Origin: CAWDVH01 sp963805705
GTDB taxonomy: Bacteria; Actinomycetota; Actinomycetes; Streptosporangiales; Streptosporangiaceae
NCBI GenBank assembly: GCA_963805705.1
Contig: CAWDVH010000005.1
Coordinates: 1,178,001 to 1,242,000, forward strand
Length of the DNA stretch: 64,000 bases
Direction: 5' to 3'
Part shown: positions 1-8,770 of the stretch, in pieces
Numbering within the stretch: position 1 is the first letter of the stretch
How the letters are laid out: each line of letters begins with the position of its first letter
Program-made: the position numbers and the translations under genes
Notes under the pieces: generated by a model
Databases searched by the model: none
The model's input: only the letters and a program-made list of their open reading frames with translations
What the model was told of the DNA's origin: nothing

Positions 1-336
1 CACGACCTGGCCCTGCTGCCCTTCGCCCGGCAGTGCGACGGGACACTGCGGCCCGTCGCGGTGACGCACGTGGAGCTGGCCAGCGAACTCGACAAGCTGG
101 CGGCCGAGGCCGGGATCACCGAGCGGGATGTCGTGCTCGCCGCCCCGCCTGCCGGTGACGGACGCGCCTACGCCGCGTTCCTGGACAATGCCCTCCTGCA
201 CGGCGCCACCATCGTCGCGGCCAGGGCCGATGAGCTGGCCGCGGCGGCCGGCCCCGATCACGGCACCGCGGTGATCGCGCCGTTCGGCATCGAAATCGGC
301 GCTCCCGAGCCGATGCGGGTGTTCGCGGTCGCCTAG
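1..336 (+). CDS. C-terminal part of an unrecognised protein (truncated by window edge)
   Basis: The frame is open from base 1 and ends with TAG at 334-336, giving about 111 residues. A GTG at 61 could serve as a start but the frame continues upstream without a stop, so the gene most likely begins outside the window. The visible part alternates Ala/Val/Leu-rich strands and helices and ends in PFGIEIGAPEPMRVFAVA. I do not recognise the family. It converges on the Lrp regulator to its right. No function is assigned; only the strong third-position GC and the absence of internal stops support it as coding. Confidence 0.5.
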   Translation, partial: HDLALLPFARQCDGTLRPVAVTHVELASELDKLAAEAGITERDVVLAAPPAGDGRAYAAFLDNALLHGATIVAARADELAAAAGPDHGTAVIAPFGIEIGAPEPMRVFAVA

Positions 337-416
337 CAGCCCTGGGCCGCCAGCCGGGGGCCTGGCGGGCCAGGGCCCCGGCGCTCGCATCCGGATGCGA
401 GGCGCCTCGCGGCGGC

Positions 417-914
417 TCACACGTCCGGCGGCCGGTTCTCATACGGCGTGCTCAGCACGATCGTGGTACGGGTCGACACGCTGGCCGCGGCCCGGATCTC
501 CTGCAGCAGGTCCTCCAGCGCGGCGGGCGAGGCGACCCTGACCTTGAGGATGTAGTTCTCGTCCCCGGCCACGCTGTGGCAGGCCTCGATCGCCGCCAGG
601 TGCGCGAGCCGCTGCGGCGCGTCATCAGCGGCGGCCGGGTCGAACGGCGTGATGGAGATGAACGCGGTCAGCGGCAGCCCGGCATCGTCGGGGTTGATCA
701 GCGCGGCGTAGCCCTTGATCACTCCGCGGTGCTCCAGGCGGCGCACGCGCTGCTGCGCGGCCGAGACCGACAGCCCGGTCTGCCTGGCCAGCTCGGTAAA
801 GCTCATCCTGCCGTCGCGTGACAGCAGGGAGATGATCCTGCGATTGGTCTCCTCCACCTGGTCACGGTAGCCTGCCGGCCGTGATGCGCCGGCCCGTCCA
901 GGTAACAGCCTCAT
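417..914 (-). CDS. Lrp/AsnC family transcriptional regulator
   Basis: Feast/famine regulator. From ATG at 914 it is 165 residues; a GTG at 857 would give 146 residues and fits the family start better, because homologues begin right at the first helix (here VEETNRRIISLLSRDGRMS). The N-terminal winged helix-turn-helix reads ELARQTGLSVSAAQQRVRRL, followed by the hinge GVIKGYAALINPDDAG and the C-terminal RAM ligand-binding domain (SVAGDENYILKVRV, then TTIVLSTPYE). Proteins of this family bind DNA as oligomers and respond to amino acids. The target is not evident; the acyl-CoA dehydrogenase gene ends 48 bases upstream on the same strand. Neither start has a good Shine-Dalgarno sequence. Confidence 0.85.
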   Translation of the reverse strand: MRLLPGRAGASRPAGYRDQVEETNRRIISLLSRDGRMSFTELARQTGLSVSAAQQRVRRLEHRGVIKGYAALINPDDAGLPLTAFISITPFDPAAADDAPQRLAHLAAIEACHSVAGDENYILKVRVASPAALEDLLQEIRAAASVSTRTTIVLSTPYENRPPDV

Positions 915-961
915 ATCGGGCGGCACGGGCCCGTAACGGAGCAAGGCGCCCGGGGGGATGC

Positions 962-2143
962 CTACGAGCGCCCGTGCGGGCCGCCGCGAGTCAGCGACCG
1001 GCCGATGACCATCCGCTGGATCTGGTTGGTGCCTTCGACGATCTGCAGGGCCTTCGCCTCCCGCAGGTACCGCTCGGCGGGGAAATCCTCGACGTACCCG
1101 TAGCCGCCCAGTACCTGCACCGCGTCGATGGTGACCCGCATCGCGGTGTCGCTCGCGAACAGCTTGGCCATCGCCGCCTGCGTGCCGTAGGGCTGCCCGG
1201 CGTCCTTGCGGCGGGCAGCCGACAGATACAGGGCACGGGCCGCCTCGACCGCGGTGGCCATGTCCGCGAGCATGAAGGACACGCCCTGGAAGTCGGCGAG
1301 GGACCGGCCGAACTGGCGCCGCTCCCGTGCGTAGGATACGGCGGTGTCCAGCGCGGACTGGGCCAGGCCCGTGGCGCACGCGGCGATGCCGAGCCGCCCC
1401 GCGTCGAGCGCCGCCAACGCGATGGTGAATCCCCGGCCTTCCTCCCCGACGAGCTGGCTGGCCGGCACCCGCGCTGACTCGAAGTTCATCTGCGCGGTGC
1501 TGGATGCGCGCATGCCCATCTTGTGCTCAGCGGGCGCGGCCGACACTCCCGGCGTCGGTGCGGGAACGTGAAAGCAGCTGATCCCGCGCGCCCGATCCCT
1601 GCCGTCATGATCGCCGGAGGTGCGCGCGAACAGCGTGTAGAAGTCGGCCTGGCCGGCGTGCGAGATCCACGCCTTGACCCCGTTAACCAGGTAATCAGTG
1701 CCCGACGCCTGCGCGCGGGTACTCAATGCCGCGGCATCTGATCCGCTGCCGGGCTCCGACAGGCAGTAGGCGCCGAGCAGCTCCCCGCCGAGCATCGCGG
1801 GCAGCCAGCGCTGCTGCTGCTGCGGCGTGCCGTGGGTCACCAGCGGGAAGCAGGCCAGCGTGTGCACGCTGACCCCCAGCCCGACCGTCAGCCACGCTCC
1901 GGCCAGTTCCTCGACTACCTGCAGGTAGGTCTCGTACGGCTGGCCGCCGCCGCCGAGCGCCTCCGGGTACGGCAGCCCGAGCAGGCCGGACCGGCCCAGC
2001 AGGCTGAACGCCTTGCGGGGGAAGCTGGCATCCCGCTCGGCGGCCGCCGCGGCGGGGCGCAGCTCGCCGTCCGCCAGGTCCGCGGCGAGCCGGAACAGGG
2101 CGCTGGTCTCGTCGTCGGCGTACGCGCGCTCGACCGTGCTCAT
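962..2143 (-). CDS. acyl-CoA dehydrogenase
   Basis: FAD-dependent dehydrogenase of acyl-CoA beta-oxidation or amino-acid catabolism, 393 residues, the normal length. The frame continues further upstream, but ATG at 2143 gives the canonical beginning and overlaps the stop of the M24 peptidase gene (TGATG), so the two are translationally coupled. Seen in order: N-terminal helical domain, FAD/substrate motif YCLSEPGSGSD, C-terminal helical domain with FGRSLADFQGVSF and VLGGYGYVEDFPAERYLRE. The catalytic base is in IVEGTNQIQ (Glu at about residue 370), the position used by short- and medium-chain enzymes. Substrate length cannot be told from sequence. Confidence 0.93.
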   Translation of the reverse strand: MSTVERAYADDETSALFRLAADLADGELRPAAAAAERDASFPRKAFSLLGRSGLLGLPYPEALGGGGQPYETYLQVVEELAGAWLTVGLGVSVHTLACFPLVTHGTPQQQQRWLPAMLGGELLGAYCLSEPGSGSDAAALSTRAQASGTDYLVNGVKAWISHAGQADFYTLFARTSGDHDGRDRARGISCFHVPAPTPGVSAAPAEHKMGMRASSTAQMNFESARVPASQLVGEEGRGFTIALAALDAGRLGIAACATGLAQSALDTAVSYARERRQFGRSLADFQGVSFMLADMATAVEAARALYLSAARRKDAGQPYGTQAAMAKLFASDTAMRVTIDAVQVLGGYGYVEDFPAERYLREAKALQIVEGTNQIQRMVIGRSLTRGGPHGRS

Positions 2144-3252
2144 CAGGCGTCCACGATCCTCAGCTCGCGGGTGATGTTGTTGAGCCGCTGGCAGCCCTGC
2201 TCGGTGCAGACGACGATGTCCTCGATCCGCGCGCCGTGCGGCCCAGTGTAGATGCCGGGCTCGATGGAGAACGCATGACCGGGCTCGATCTTCTCGGTGT
2301 TCCCGGCCACGATGTAGGGGTCCTCGTGGACCTCCAGCCCGATCCCGTGGCCGGTGCGGTGCACGAAGTACTCCCCGTAGCCGGCCGCGGCGATCGGCTC
2401 GCGGGCCGCCGCGTCGACCGCCTCGGCGGTGATCCCCGGCCGGACCGCGGCGCACGCCGCGTCCTGCGCCTCCTTCAGCACCTGGTAGTAGGCGGCAAAG
2501 CCGGGCGGCGGCGCGCCGATCACGTAGGTCCTGGTGCAGTCGGAGCAGTACCCGCTGGGCATCGTCCCGCCGATATCGACGACGACGGCATCCCCGGCCC
2601 GCAGGACCCGGCCGGAGGCGGTGTGGTGCGGGCTGGCCGCGTTCGGCCCGGAGGCGACTATCGCGAAGTCAGCGCGAGCGTGGCCCTGCGCCACGATCGC
2701 GTCGCAGATGTCGGCGGCGACATCCTGCTCGGTCCGTCCCGGCCTGAGCCAGCCGGGCACCTGGGCGTGTACCCGGTCGATGGCCTCGCCGGCCGCCAGC
2801 AGCGCGGCTACCTCCTGCGGGGACTTGCGCGAGCGCATACCGCCCAGCGCCCGGCTCGCGAGGAACTGCCGGGCGCCCGGCAGCGCGTCGCGGAACCGCA
2901 GCGTCATGAGTGCCCACATCCGGTCCGCGAGCCCGACATCGGTGACCGCCCCGAGCCTGGCGGCGACCAGCGCGTACGGATCGTCCGTCTCCTCCCACGA
3001 GATGATCTGCAGGCCGATGCCGCCGGCCGGGGACGCCTGGGCCGCGGGCAGCTCAAGGCGGGGCACGACCAGGAACGGATCGCCTGCTGATGGCAGAGCC
3101 AGGCAGGTCAGGCGCTCTAGCTGGTGAGCGTCGTAGCCGGTCAGATAGCGCAGGTCGGGGCCGGGCGTCAGCAGCAGCGCGGACAGGCCCGCCTCGTGCG
3201 CTGCCCTGGCCGCTGCGGTGAGCCGGCTTGCCGGATACAGTTCATCACTCAT
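2143..3252 (-). CDS. M24 family Xaa-Pro-type aminopeptidase
   Basis: Creatinase/prolidase-fold metallopeptidase, 369 residues, likely cytosolic and removing N-terminal residues before proline. All five metal ligands of the M24 family are visible: Asp in VVVDIGG, Asp in GYCSDCTRTY, His in HRTGHGIGLEVHE, Glu in FSIEPGIY and Glu in ARIEDIVV. The N-terminal creatinase-like domain occupies about residues 1-130. The ATG at 3252 has GGAGGGAG about seven bases upstream. It is followed in an overlapping arrangement by acyl-CoA dehydrogenase. In M. tuberculosis the equivalent slot next to the 5'-3' exonuclease holds pepE (Rv2089c), which supports orthology; I give no symbol because I cannot prove it. 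Confidence 0.92.
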   Translation of the reverse strand: MSDELYPASRLTAAARAAHEAGLSALLLTPGPDLRYLTGYDAHQLERLTCLALPSAGDPFLVVPRLELPAAQASPAGGIGLQIISWEETDDPYALVAARLGAVTDVGLADRMWALMTLRFRDALPGARQFLASRALGGMRSRKSPQEVAALLAAGEAIDRVHAQVPGWLRPGRTEQDVAADICDAIVAQGHARADFAIVASGPNAASPHHTASGRVLRAGDAVVVDIGGTMPSGYCSDCTRTYVIGAPPPGFAAYYQVLKEAQDAACAAVRPGITAEAVDAAAREPIAAAGYGEYFVHRTGHGIGLEVHEDPYIVAGNTEKIEPGHAFSIEPGIYTGPHGARIEDIVVCTEQGCQRLNNITRELRIVDA

Positions 3253-3393
3253 GCTGCTCCCTCCAGTCCCCGTTGACTGCGGTGCGCCCGCACTGTCCTC
3301 GCCTGGGCATCATCTCACTCTGGCGAGTTGTGCCCGCATCTAGACAACACTGCCCTCCATGCGTCACGCTAGGCGCACAAAATCTCACCTGAC
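3253..3393. promoter_or_regulatory. divergent intergenic region between M24 peptidase and SpoIIE-type phosphatase
   Basis: About 140 bases separate two divergently transcribed genes and must carry both promoters. The phosphatase side is AT-richer (around 3376-3412, for example CACAAAATCTCACC). I cannot point to a -10/-35 pair with confidence on either strand and no clear palindrome is visible. Confidence 0.4.
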
Positions 3394-4287
3394 GTGAATC
3401 CTATTGACGTGATGAGACCTATGAATGCTCCCGCTGGCCGCCCGGACACGGCGGACATCCCGCTGGGCCAGGCAGGCGCGGGCCCGCCGCGCCGGGGCGG
3501 CTCGCCGCGGCCGCCGGCGGTCTCGGCGGCCGCCTCCGTGGCCGGCCGGGCGGCCGTGGCCAAGCTTGAGTCGCAGCTGGCCCAGGAGCGCCAGGTCGCG
3601 ATCGAGCTGCAGCGGGCCATTCTCCCGCTGCATGACGGGCCATTCGACCTGCCGGGCCTGCGGACCGTGGTCAGGTACCTCCCGGCGTCGCGGGCGGGCC
3701 TGGTCGGCGGCGACTGGTACATCACCGCGGAAATGCCGCCAGGGAATGTCCTGATCGCGCTCGGCGATGTCGCCGGGCACGGCCTGGCGGCCGCCGCCGG
3801 CATGGCCAGGCTGCGGGGCGCCCTGGCGGGCCTGGCCATCACGGGGGCACCGCCCGAGCGCCTGGTCGGCTGGCTCAACGACCTCGTCCACCATGTCGCG
3901 CCCGAGCACACGGCGTCGGTGGTGGCGGGCTATTTCGACCCCGCCAGCCGGATCTTCACCTGGGCCCAGGCCGGCCATCCGCCGCCGGTCCTGGTGCGGG
4001 AGGGCCAGGCGCGGCCGCTGCCGCCGCCCGCGGGCATCATGCTGGGTGCCGGGAAGGCGCCCTACCAGGCGGCGACGCTGGTGCTGGCTCCCGGAGACCT
4101 GCTGCTGCTCTACAGCGACGGCGTGATCGAGCGCCGGGACCGGTCCATTGATGACGGCGTGGCCGCGCTGGCCAGGGCGGCGTGCGGGTTCGCCGATCCG
4201 GAGCGGGCGGCCGCCGCCATCCTGAGCGCGCTCGGCTCGGCGGACCTGGAGGACGACAGCTGCCTGGTGGCGCTGCAGGTGCTCTAG
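3394..4287 (+). CDS. PP2C-type (SpoIIE/RsbU-like) serine phosphatase
   Basis: Stand-alone PPM phosphatase of the SpoIIE clade, 297 residues from GTG at 3394 (an in-frame ATG follows at 3412). Such proteins dephosphorylate anti-sigma-factor antagonists in partner-switching systems. After a Pro/Gly/Arg-rich N-terminus and a short helix (about residues 45-70, LESQLAQERQVAIELQRAIL, which resembles the switch helix before the domain), the domain shows LVGGDWY, GDVAGHG, AQAGHPPP, LLLYSDGVIERR and a C-terminal EDDSCLVAL with the last metal-binding aspartates. There is no GAF, PAS or receiver domain, unlike most actinobacterial members. No anti-sigma or antagonist gene is adjacent. Confidence 0.9.
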   Translation: MNPIDVMRPMNAPAGRPDTADIPLGQAGAGPPRRGGSPRPPAVSAAASVAGRAAVAKLESQLAQERQVAIELQRAILPLHDGPFDLPGLRTVVRYLPASRAGLVGGDWYITAEMPPGNVLIALGDVAGHGLAAAAGMARLRGALAGLAITGAPPERLVGWLNDLVHHVAPEHTASVVAGYFDPASRIFTWAQAGHPPPVLVREGQARPLPPPAGIMLGAGKAPYQAATLVLAPGDLLLLYSDGVIERRDRSIDDGVAALARAACGFADPERAAAAILSALGSADLEDDSCLVALQVL

Positions 4288-4326
4288 GTCACTGCGGTGC
4301 TCGTCGCGGCCGGTCCCGGTCAGCTC

Positions 4327-4356
4327 GCTGTCAGTCGCTGTCAGTCGCTGTCAGTC
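4327..4356. repeat. three tandem copies of a 10-bp unit at the end of the exonuclease gene
   Basis: GCTGTCAGTC is repeated exactly three times head to tail (4327-4336, 4337-4346, 4347-4356). The array runs into the stop codon (TCA at 4351-4353 on the plus strand) of the minus-strand exonuclease gene and therefore also encodes its last residue. See the finding on repeats at gene ends. Confidence 0.9.
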
Positions 4357-5274
4357 GGTGCGCATCGCGAGGGCGGACAGCATCCGCCCCAGCGAGGAGC
4401 CGAGGTCAAAGCGCGCGTCGAGCTCAGCGAGCAGAGCGGGATCAGCGGGCGCCACGGGCAGCCGCCCGTCGACGGGCGGCACCGGAGCATCGGCGGCTAC
4501 CAGCACCACCGGCATCGCGACCTCAAGGTAGTCGCGGGCGGCAGCGAGCTTGGCCCGGCTGCTACCGGGGAATCCGCCATGCCCCTTATCCAGCGCGGCC
4601 AGCATCGCCTCGACCGTGCCGAACACCCGCACGAGCGCAGCCGCCGTCTTCTCCCCCACCCCGGGGACACCGGGCAGCCCGTCGCTCGGATCACCGCGCA
4701 GTGCCGCGAACGCGGCATAGGTGCCGCCGGGGATCTGGTAGCGCTCGGTGACCACGGCCTCGTCTATCACCTCCAGCTTCGCGAGCCCGCGGGCGGTGTA
4801 GAGCACGCGCACCTGGCGCTCGTCGCTGACCAGCTGGAACAGGTCCCGGTCGCCAGTGACTATCTCGGTCGGGCAGGCCTCTCGGGCGGCCAGCGTGCCG
4901 ATCACGTCATCTGCCTCGTATCCGGCCGCGGCGGCCAGCACCACCCCGGCGGCGGCGAGCACCTGCTCGATGACCGGGATCTGGGCGGTGAGCGCGTCTG
5001 GCGCCTGCTCAGTGCCGTCCGGGTTGGCCCGGTGCTCCTTGTAGGAGCCGATAGCGGCCACCCGGAACGCCGGCCGCCAGTCGGCGTCCATGCAGGCGAT
5101 CAGGCGCCCCGGCAGGCGCGCCCTGACCAGGCGCGCGATCATGTCGAGCAGCCCGCGTACGGCGTTGACCGGCGTGCCGTCCGGCGCGGTCATGCTGTCG
5201 GGGGGGATGCCGTAGTAGGCGCGGTAGTACAGCGAGGCGGAGTCGAGCAGCAGAAGAGGGCCCATCCCGGCCAT
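4351..5274 (-). CDS. 5'-3' exonuclease (stand-alone PolA exonuclease-like)
   Basis: Flap/5'-3' exonuclease of the FEN family, 307 residues, without a polymerase domain. It would remove flaps and RNA primers. Metal-binding acidic residues are visible: Asp11 in LLLLDSAS, Glu120/Asp122/Asp123 in YEADDVIG, Asp142/Asp144 in TGDRDLFQLV, and Asp195/Asp198 before the helix-hairpin-helix GLPGVPGVGEKTA (199-211). An arch-region YKEHRA is at 78-83. In mycobacteria an equivalent gene (Rv2090) lies between pepE and helY, matching this place. ATG at 5274 is the first in frame and fits the family start. Its 3' end overlaps a tandem repeat. Confidence 0.92.
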   Translation of the reverse strand: MAGMGPLLLLDSASLYYRAYYGIPPDSMTAPDGTPVNAVRGLLDMIARLVRARLPGRLIACMDADWRPAFRVAAIGSYKEHRANPDGTEQAPDALTAQIPVIEQVLAAAGVVLAAAAGYEADDVIGTLAAREACPTEIVTGDRDLFQLVSDERQVRVLYTARGLAKLEVIDEAVVTERYQIPGGTYAAFAALRGDPSDGLPGVPGVGEKTAAALVRVFGTVEAMLAALDKGHGGFPGSSRAKLAAARDYLEVAMPVVLVAADAPVPPVDGRLPVAPADPALLAELDARFDLGSSLGRMLSALAMRTD

Positions 5275-5334
5275 CTTGCCAGGGCGGGCCGCCCGGCCGA
5301 GCCGGATCGGGCCGCCCGGCGGAGAACTGCGGCG

Positions 5335-5850
5335 CTAGCCGAGCTGGCGTTCCATCTGCTCCTCCCAGTGATCAGGCTCCTGCGGCCGGACCAGCTGACG
5401 CGTCCCGTTGCTGGCAAAGCCCAGCCGCCGGTAGAAGGCCTGCGCCCTGGCGTTGACGTCGGTAACCCACAGCACGATCCGTGCCGCCCCGCTCTCCAGG
5501 GCGCAGGCGCAGACGGCCTCCACCAGGCCGTCGGCCAGGCCGCGACCTCGGGCCTGCGGGCTGACCCACATGGCCCCCAGCTGCCAGGCAGCCGCCAGGT
5601 CAGGTTCACGGAACCCGGCCGCCAGTCCGGTCGGCTCCCCGTCCAGCCAGGCCATGAAGTAAGCCGAAGAGGCGATCCGCTGGCGCCACCTCCGCTCGTC
5701 GAGGCCCGCTTCCCGTTCCAGGGTCGAGCTGAACGCATACGGAGCGTCGGCCAGCGCCGCCAGCCGGACCTGCCGCAGCGCTGACCAGTCGCCGGGCACC
5801 AGCCTGCGGATTTGGCTGGCCCCGACGGCCTCGATGCTGCTCATGCGCAT
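5335..5850 (-). CDS. GNAT family N-acetyltransferase
   Basis: Acetyl-CoA-dependent acetyltransferase of 171 residues; the substrate is unknown. Motif A with the pyrophosphate loop is clear at residues 97-110 (SPQARGRGLADGLV), preceded by the strand LGAMWV and followed by motif B (VNARAQAFYRRLGF). Two starts are close together, ATG at 5850 and ATG at 5844; either gives a full domain. It sits between the exonuclease and helY on the same strand, but the gap of 53 bases to helY and 60 bases to the exonuclease gives no strong evidence of an operon. Confidence 0.88.
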   Translation of the reverse strand: MRMSSIEAVGASQIRRLVPGDWSALRQVRLAALADAPYAFSSTLEREAGLDERRWRQRIASSAYFMAWLDGEPTGLAAGFREPDLAAAWQLGAMWVSPQARGRGLADGLVEAVCACALESGAARIVLWVTDVNARAQAFYRRLGFASNGTRQLVRPQEPDHWEEQMERQLG

Positions 5851-5903
5851 GAGAGTGCAGCACCCGCGGTCCCCGGCGCAACCCGGTTTGCGCGCGGGGC
5901 GGG

Positions 5904-8747
5904 CTAGCTGAGGGAGGAGTAGGCCACTACTCCGCGCCGCAGGGAGCCGATGGCCGACCGGGCGGTCGCGGCGACCGGCGACGAGCCCGCGGCCACCGCG
6001 ATCTGATCCAGCAGGTCGACGATCTGCTTGACCGCACGGACGAAGTCTCCCGGGGTCAGGTCAGGCGACAGCAGCTGCTCCAGCGGGCGGCCCCGCGCCC
6101 AGGCGTGCGCGGTCCAGCTGAAGCCGAGGTCGGGCTCGCGCAGGAACGACAGCTGGTGGTCCTTCTCCGCGCCGTCGAGCTGGCCCCAGACCCGCAGCAT
6201 CGAGGCGAGCACCTCGCGCACCTGGCCGTGCGGAAGCCGCGGCACGCTCGCGTCATCCGATCGCCTGGAGGTGAACGTCAGCGCGGACACGCAGGCCGCC
6301 AGCTCCGCGGGCGCGAGATCGTCCCATATGCCCTGGCGCAGGCACTCGGCGGCCAGCAGGTCGAGCTCGGTGTACAGGCCGGCCAGCCGCCGGCCCTGCG
6401 CCGTGACGGTGTCGCCGTCGATGTAGCCGAGCTGGCCGAGCAGGCCGCAGACCCGGTCGAAGGTGCGCGCGATGACGTGCGAGCGCCCGGCGACCCGGCG
6501 CTCCAGCGCCTCTGCCTCCCGCTCCAGGCGCAGCTGCCGCTCTGCCTGCCGGGCATGGGCCTCACGGTCCGGGCAGCCGTGACAGGGATGCTGGCGCAGC
6601 CGCCGCCGCAGCTGCGCGATCTCAGCGTTCTCGCCCCGCCCCCCGCCGTCCTGGCGGCCCCGGTGCGGCCGGGCCAGGTCGTGGCCGGCCAGCTTGTTGC
6701 GCACGGTCGAGGCGAGGTCCCGGCGCTGACTGGCCGATCGCCTGCTGAACGAGTTCGGTATCCGCACCCGGTCGATGGCCGTCACGGGTTCAGGGAAATC
6801 CGCCAGCGAGAGCTCCTTGACCTGGCGGCTGTCGGTGAGCACGAGCGGCATGGGCGGCTCGGTGCCCTTCGTCCCCGGATCGAGCACGACGGCGACGCCG
6901 GCCCGCCGGCCGCCGGGAATCTCGATGATGTCCCCGCGGCGGAGCTTTTCCAGCGATGCCCGCGCCTGCGCGCGCCGGGCCGCCGACCGCTGCCGGGCCT
7001 GGTCGCCCTCCAGCTCGGACAGCTCCCGGCGCAGGCCGGCGTACTCGGCGAAGTCGCCGAGATCGCAGCTGGCCGCGGCCTCCGCTATGGCCTGGCGGAC
7101 CTTCCTGGCCTGCCGGGCGATGCCGACCACCGCGCGGTCGGCCTGGAACTGGGCGAATGACGACTCCAGCAGGGCCGCGGCCCGCTGCCGGCCCACCTGG
7201 CCCACCAGGTTGACCGCCATGTTGTACGAGGGCCGGAAGCTCGAGCTGAGCGGATAGGTCCTGGTGCCCGCCAGGCCGGCCACGTCGGCCGGATCCCGGC
7301 CGGGCTCCCACAGGACGACCGCATGCCCCTCGACGTCGATACCGCGTCGCCCGGCCCGCCCGGTGAGCTGGGTGTACTCCCCCGGCGTCAGATCGGCGTG
7401 CGTCTCGCCGTTCCACTTGCTCAGGCGCTCGATGACGACCGTCCTGGCGGGCATGTTGATGCCCAGGGCGAGCGTCTCGGTCGCGAAAACGGCGCGGATC
7501 AGCCCGGCCGCGAACAGCTCCTCGACGACCTCCTTGAACGTCGGGAGCATTCCCGCATGGTGCGCGGCGATCCCGCGCTGCAGTCCGCTGAGCCAGTCCC
7601 CGTAGCCGAGCACGGGCAGGTCCTCGTCGGGAATGTCCGCGGTCCGCTCCTGCACCAGCGCGGTGATCTCGGCGGACTCCTGCGGCGTGGTCAGCCGCAG
7701 GCCGGCGTTGAGGCACTGCAGCACGGCATCATCGCAGCCGGCCCGGCTGAAGATGAACGTGATCGCGGGGAGCAATCCCGCCGCGTCGAGCCGCTCGATA
7801 ACATCCGGGCGCCGGGGGGCGCGGAACCTGCTCGCCCGCGCTCCGCCTGCCCCGTGCCCGCTCGCCCCGTGCCTGCGCGCCGGCCCCCCGGCGCCGCGCG
7901 CGCCCGGACCGGGCCCGCGGCGGGACCTGCCCGGTGACTTGCGCTGGGTCCAGGAGTCGCGCTGCGCCATCCGCAGCAGCTCCGGGTTGACCTGGGCACC
8001 GGCCGCGCGCCGGGAGCCTGGGCGTCCCGGCCGGGCTCCGCCGTCATCGGCCGGGCCGGGCTCGGTGAACATGTCGTACAGCCGGTTGCCGGCCATCACG
8101 TGCTGCCACAGCGGTACCGGCCGGTGCTCGTCGACGATGACCGTGGTGCCGCCGCGGACCTGGGACATCCAGTCGCCGAACTCCTCGGCGTTGCTGACCG
8201 TCGCCGACAGGGCGACCAGGCGCACCGACTCAGGCAGGTGAATGATCACCTCCTCCCAGACCGCGCCCCGGAATCTGTCGGCCAGGTAGTGCACCTCATC
8301 GAGCACCACGTAGCCGAGGCCGTCCAGCGTCGGCGAGCCCGCGTACAGCATGTTGCGCAGCACCTCGGTCGTCATCACGACCACCGGCGCCTCGCCGTTG
8401 ATGCTGTTGTCACCGGTCAGCAGGCCAACCTTGGCGGCCGAGTACCGGCGCACCAGGTCGGAGTACTTCTGGTTGGACAGCGCCTTGATCGGCGTGGTGT
8501 AGAAGCACTTGCGGCCGCCGGCCAGGGCCAGGTGCACGGCGAACTCGCCGACCACCGTCTTGCCCGATCCGGTCGGCGCGGCGAGAAGCACGCCGTGCCC
8601 GTCGTTCAGGGCCCGGCAGGCAGTCAGCTGGAAGTCGTCGAAGCTGAAGTCATACAGCGCCTCGAACGCGGCCAGTACCGGCCCGTGTTCCGAGCGGCGC
8701 CTGCGGGCGGCGGCGTAGCGGTCTGCGGGGCTCGCTTGGGTGGCCAC
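5904..8747 (-). CDS. helY: SKI2/Mtr4-like DEAD/DEAH-box helicase HelY
   Basis: ATP-dependent RNA/DNA helicase of superfamily 2, 947 residues. Walker A APTGSGKT (57-64), the Walker B VLDEVHYLAD, motif III LSATVSN, motif IV-like ITFIFSRAGCDDAV and motif VI QLTGRAGRRGID are all present, and the C-terminal DSHCT domain fills roughly the last 180 residues. Between the two RecA folds lies a low-complexity Gly/Arg/Ala stretch (about residues 230-310) that looks like an expanded, probably disordered insert. GTG at 8747 is the proposed start. Location directly downstream of tatC matches M. tuberculosis Rv2092c (helY). Function in actinobacteria is poorly known; a role in RNA processing is inferred from the family. 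Confidence 0.92.
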   Translation of the reverse strand: MATQASPADRYAAARRRRSEHGPVLAAFEALYDFSFDDFQLTACRALNDGHGVLLAAPTGSGKTVVGEFAVHLALAGGRKCFYTTPIKALSNQKYSDLVRRYSAAKVGLLTGDNSINGEAPVVVMTTEVLRNMLYAGSPTLDGLGYVVLDEVHYLADRFRGAVWEEVIIHLPESVRLVALSATVSNAEEFGDWMSQVRGGTTVIVDEHRPVPLWQHVMAGNRLYDMFTEPGPADDGGARPGRPGSRRAAGAQVNPELLRMAQRDSWTQRKSPGRSRRGPGPGARGAGGPARRHGASGHGAGGARASRFRAPRRPDVIERLDAAGLLPAITFIFSRAGCDDAVLQCLNAGLRLTTPQESAEITALVQERTADIPDEDLPVLGYGDWLSGLQRGIAAHHAGMLPTFKEVVEELFAAGLIRAVFATETLALGINMPARTVVIERLSKWNGETHADLTPGEYTQLTGRAGRRGIDVEGHAVVLWEPGRDPADVAGLAGTRTYPLSSSFRPSYNMAVNLVGQVGRQRAAALLESSFAQFQADRAVVGIARQARKVRQAIAEAAASCDLGDFAEYAGLRRELSELEGDQARQRSAARRAQARASLEKLRRGDIIEIPGGRRAGVAVVLDPGTKGTEPPMPLVLTDSRQVKELSLADFPEPVTAIDRVRIPNSFSRRSASQRRDLASTVRNKLAGHDLARPHRGRQDGGGRGENAEIAQLRRRLRQHPCHGCPDREAHARQAERQLRLEREAEALERRVAGRSHVIARTFDRVCGLLGQLGYIDGDTVTAQGRRLAGLYTELDLLAAECLRQGIWDDLAPAELAACVSALTFTSRRSDDASVPRLPHGQVREVLASMLRVWGQLDGAEKDHQLSFLREPDLGFSWTAHAWARGRPLEQLLSPDLTPGDFVRAVKQIVDLLDQIAVAAGSSPVAATARSAIGSLRRGVVAYSSLS

Positions 8748-8770
8748 GCGATCTAGGGTAGGCGGCGCGA

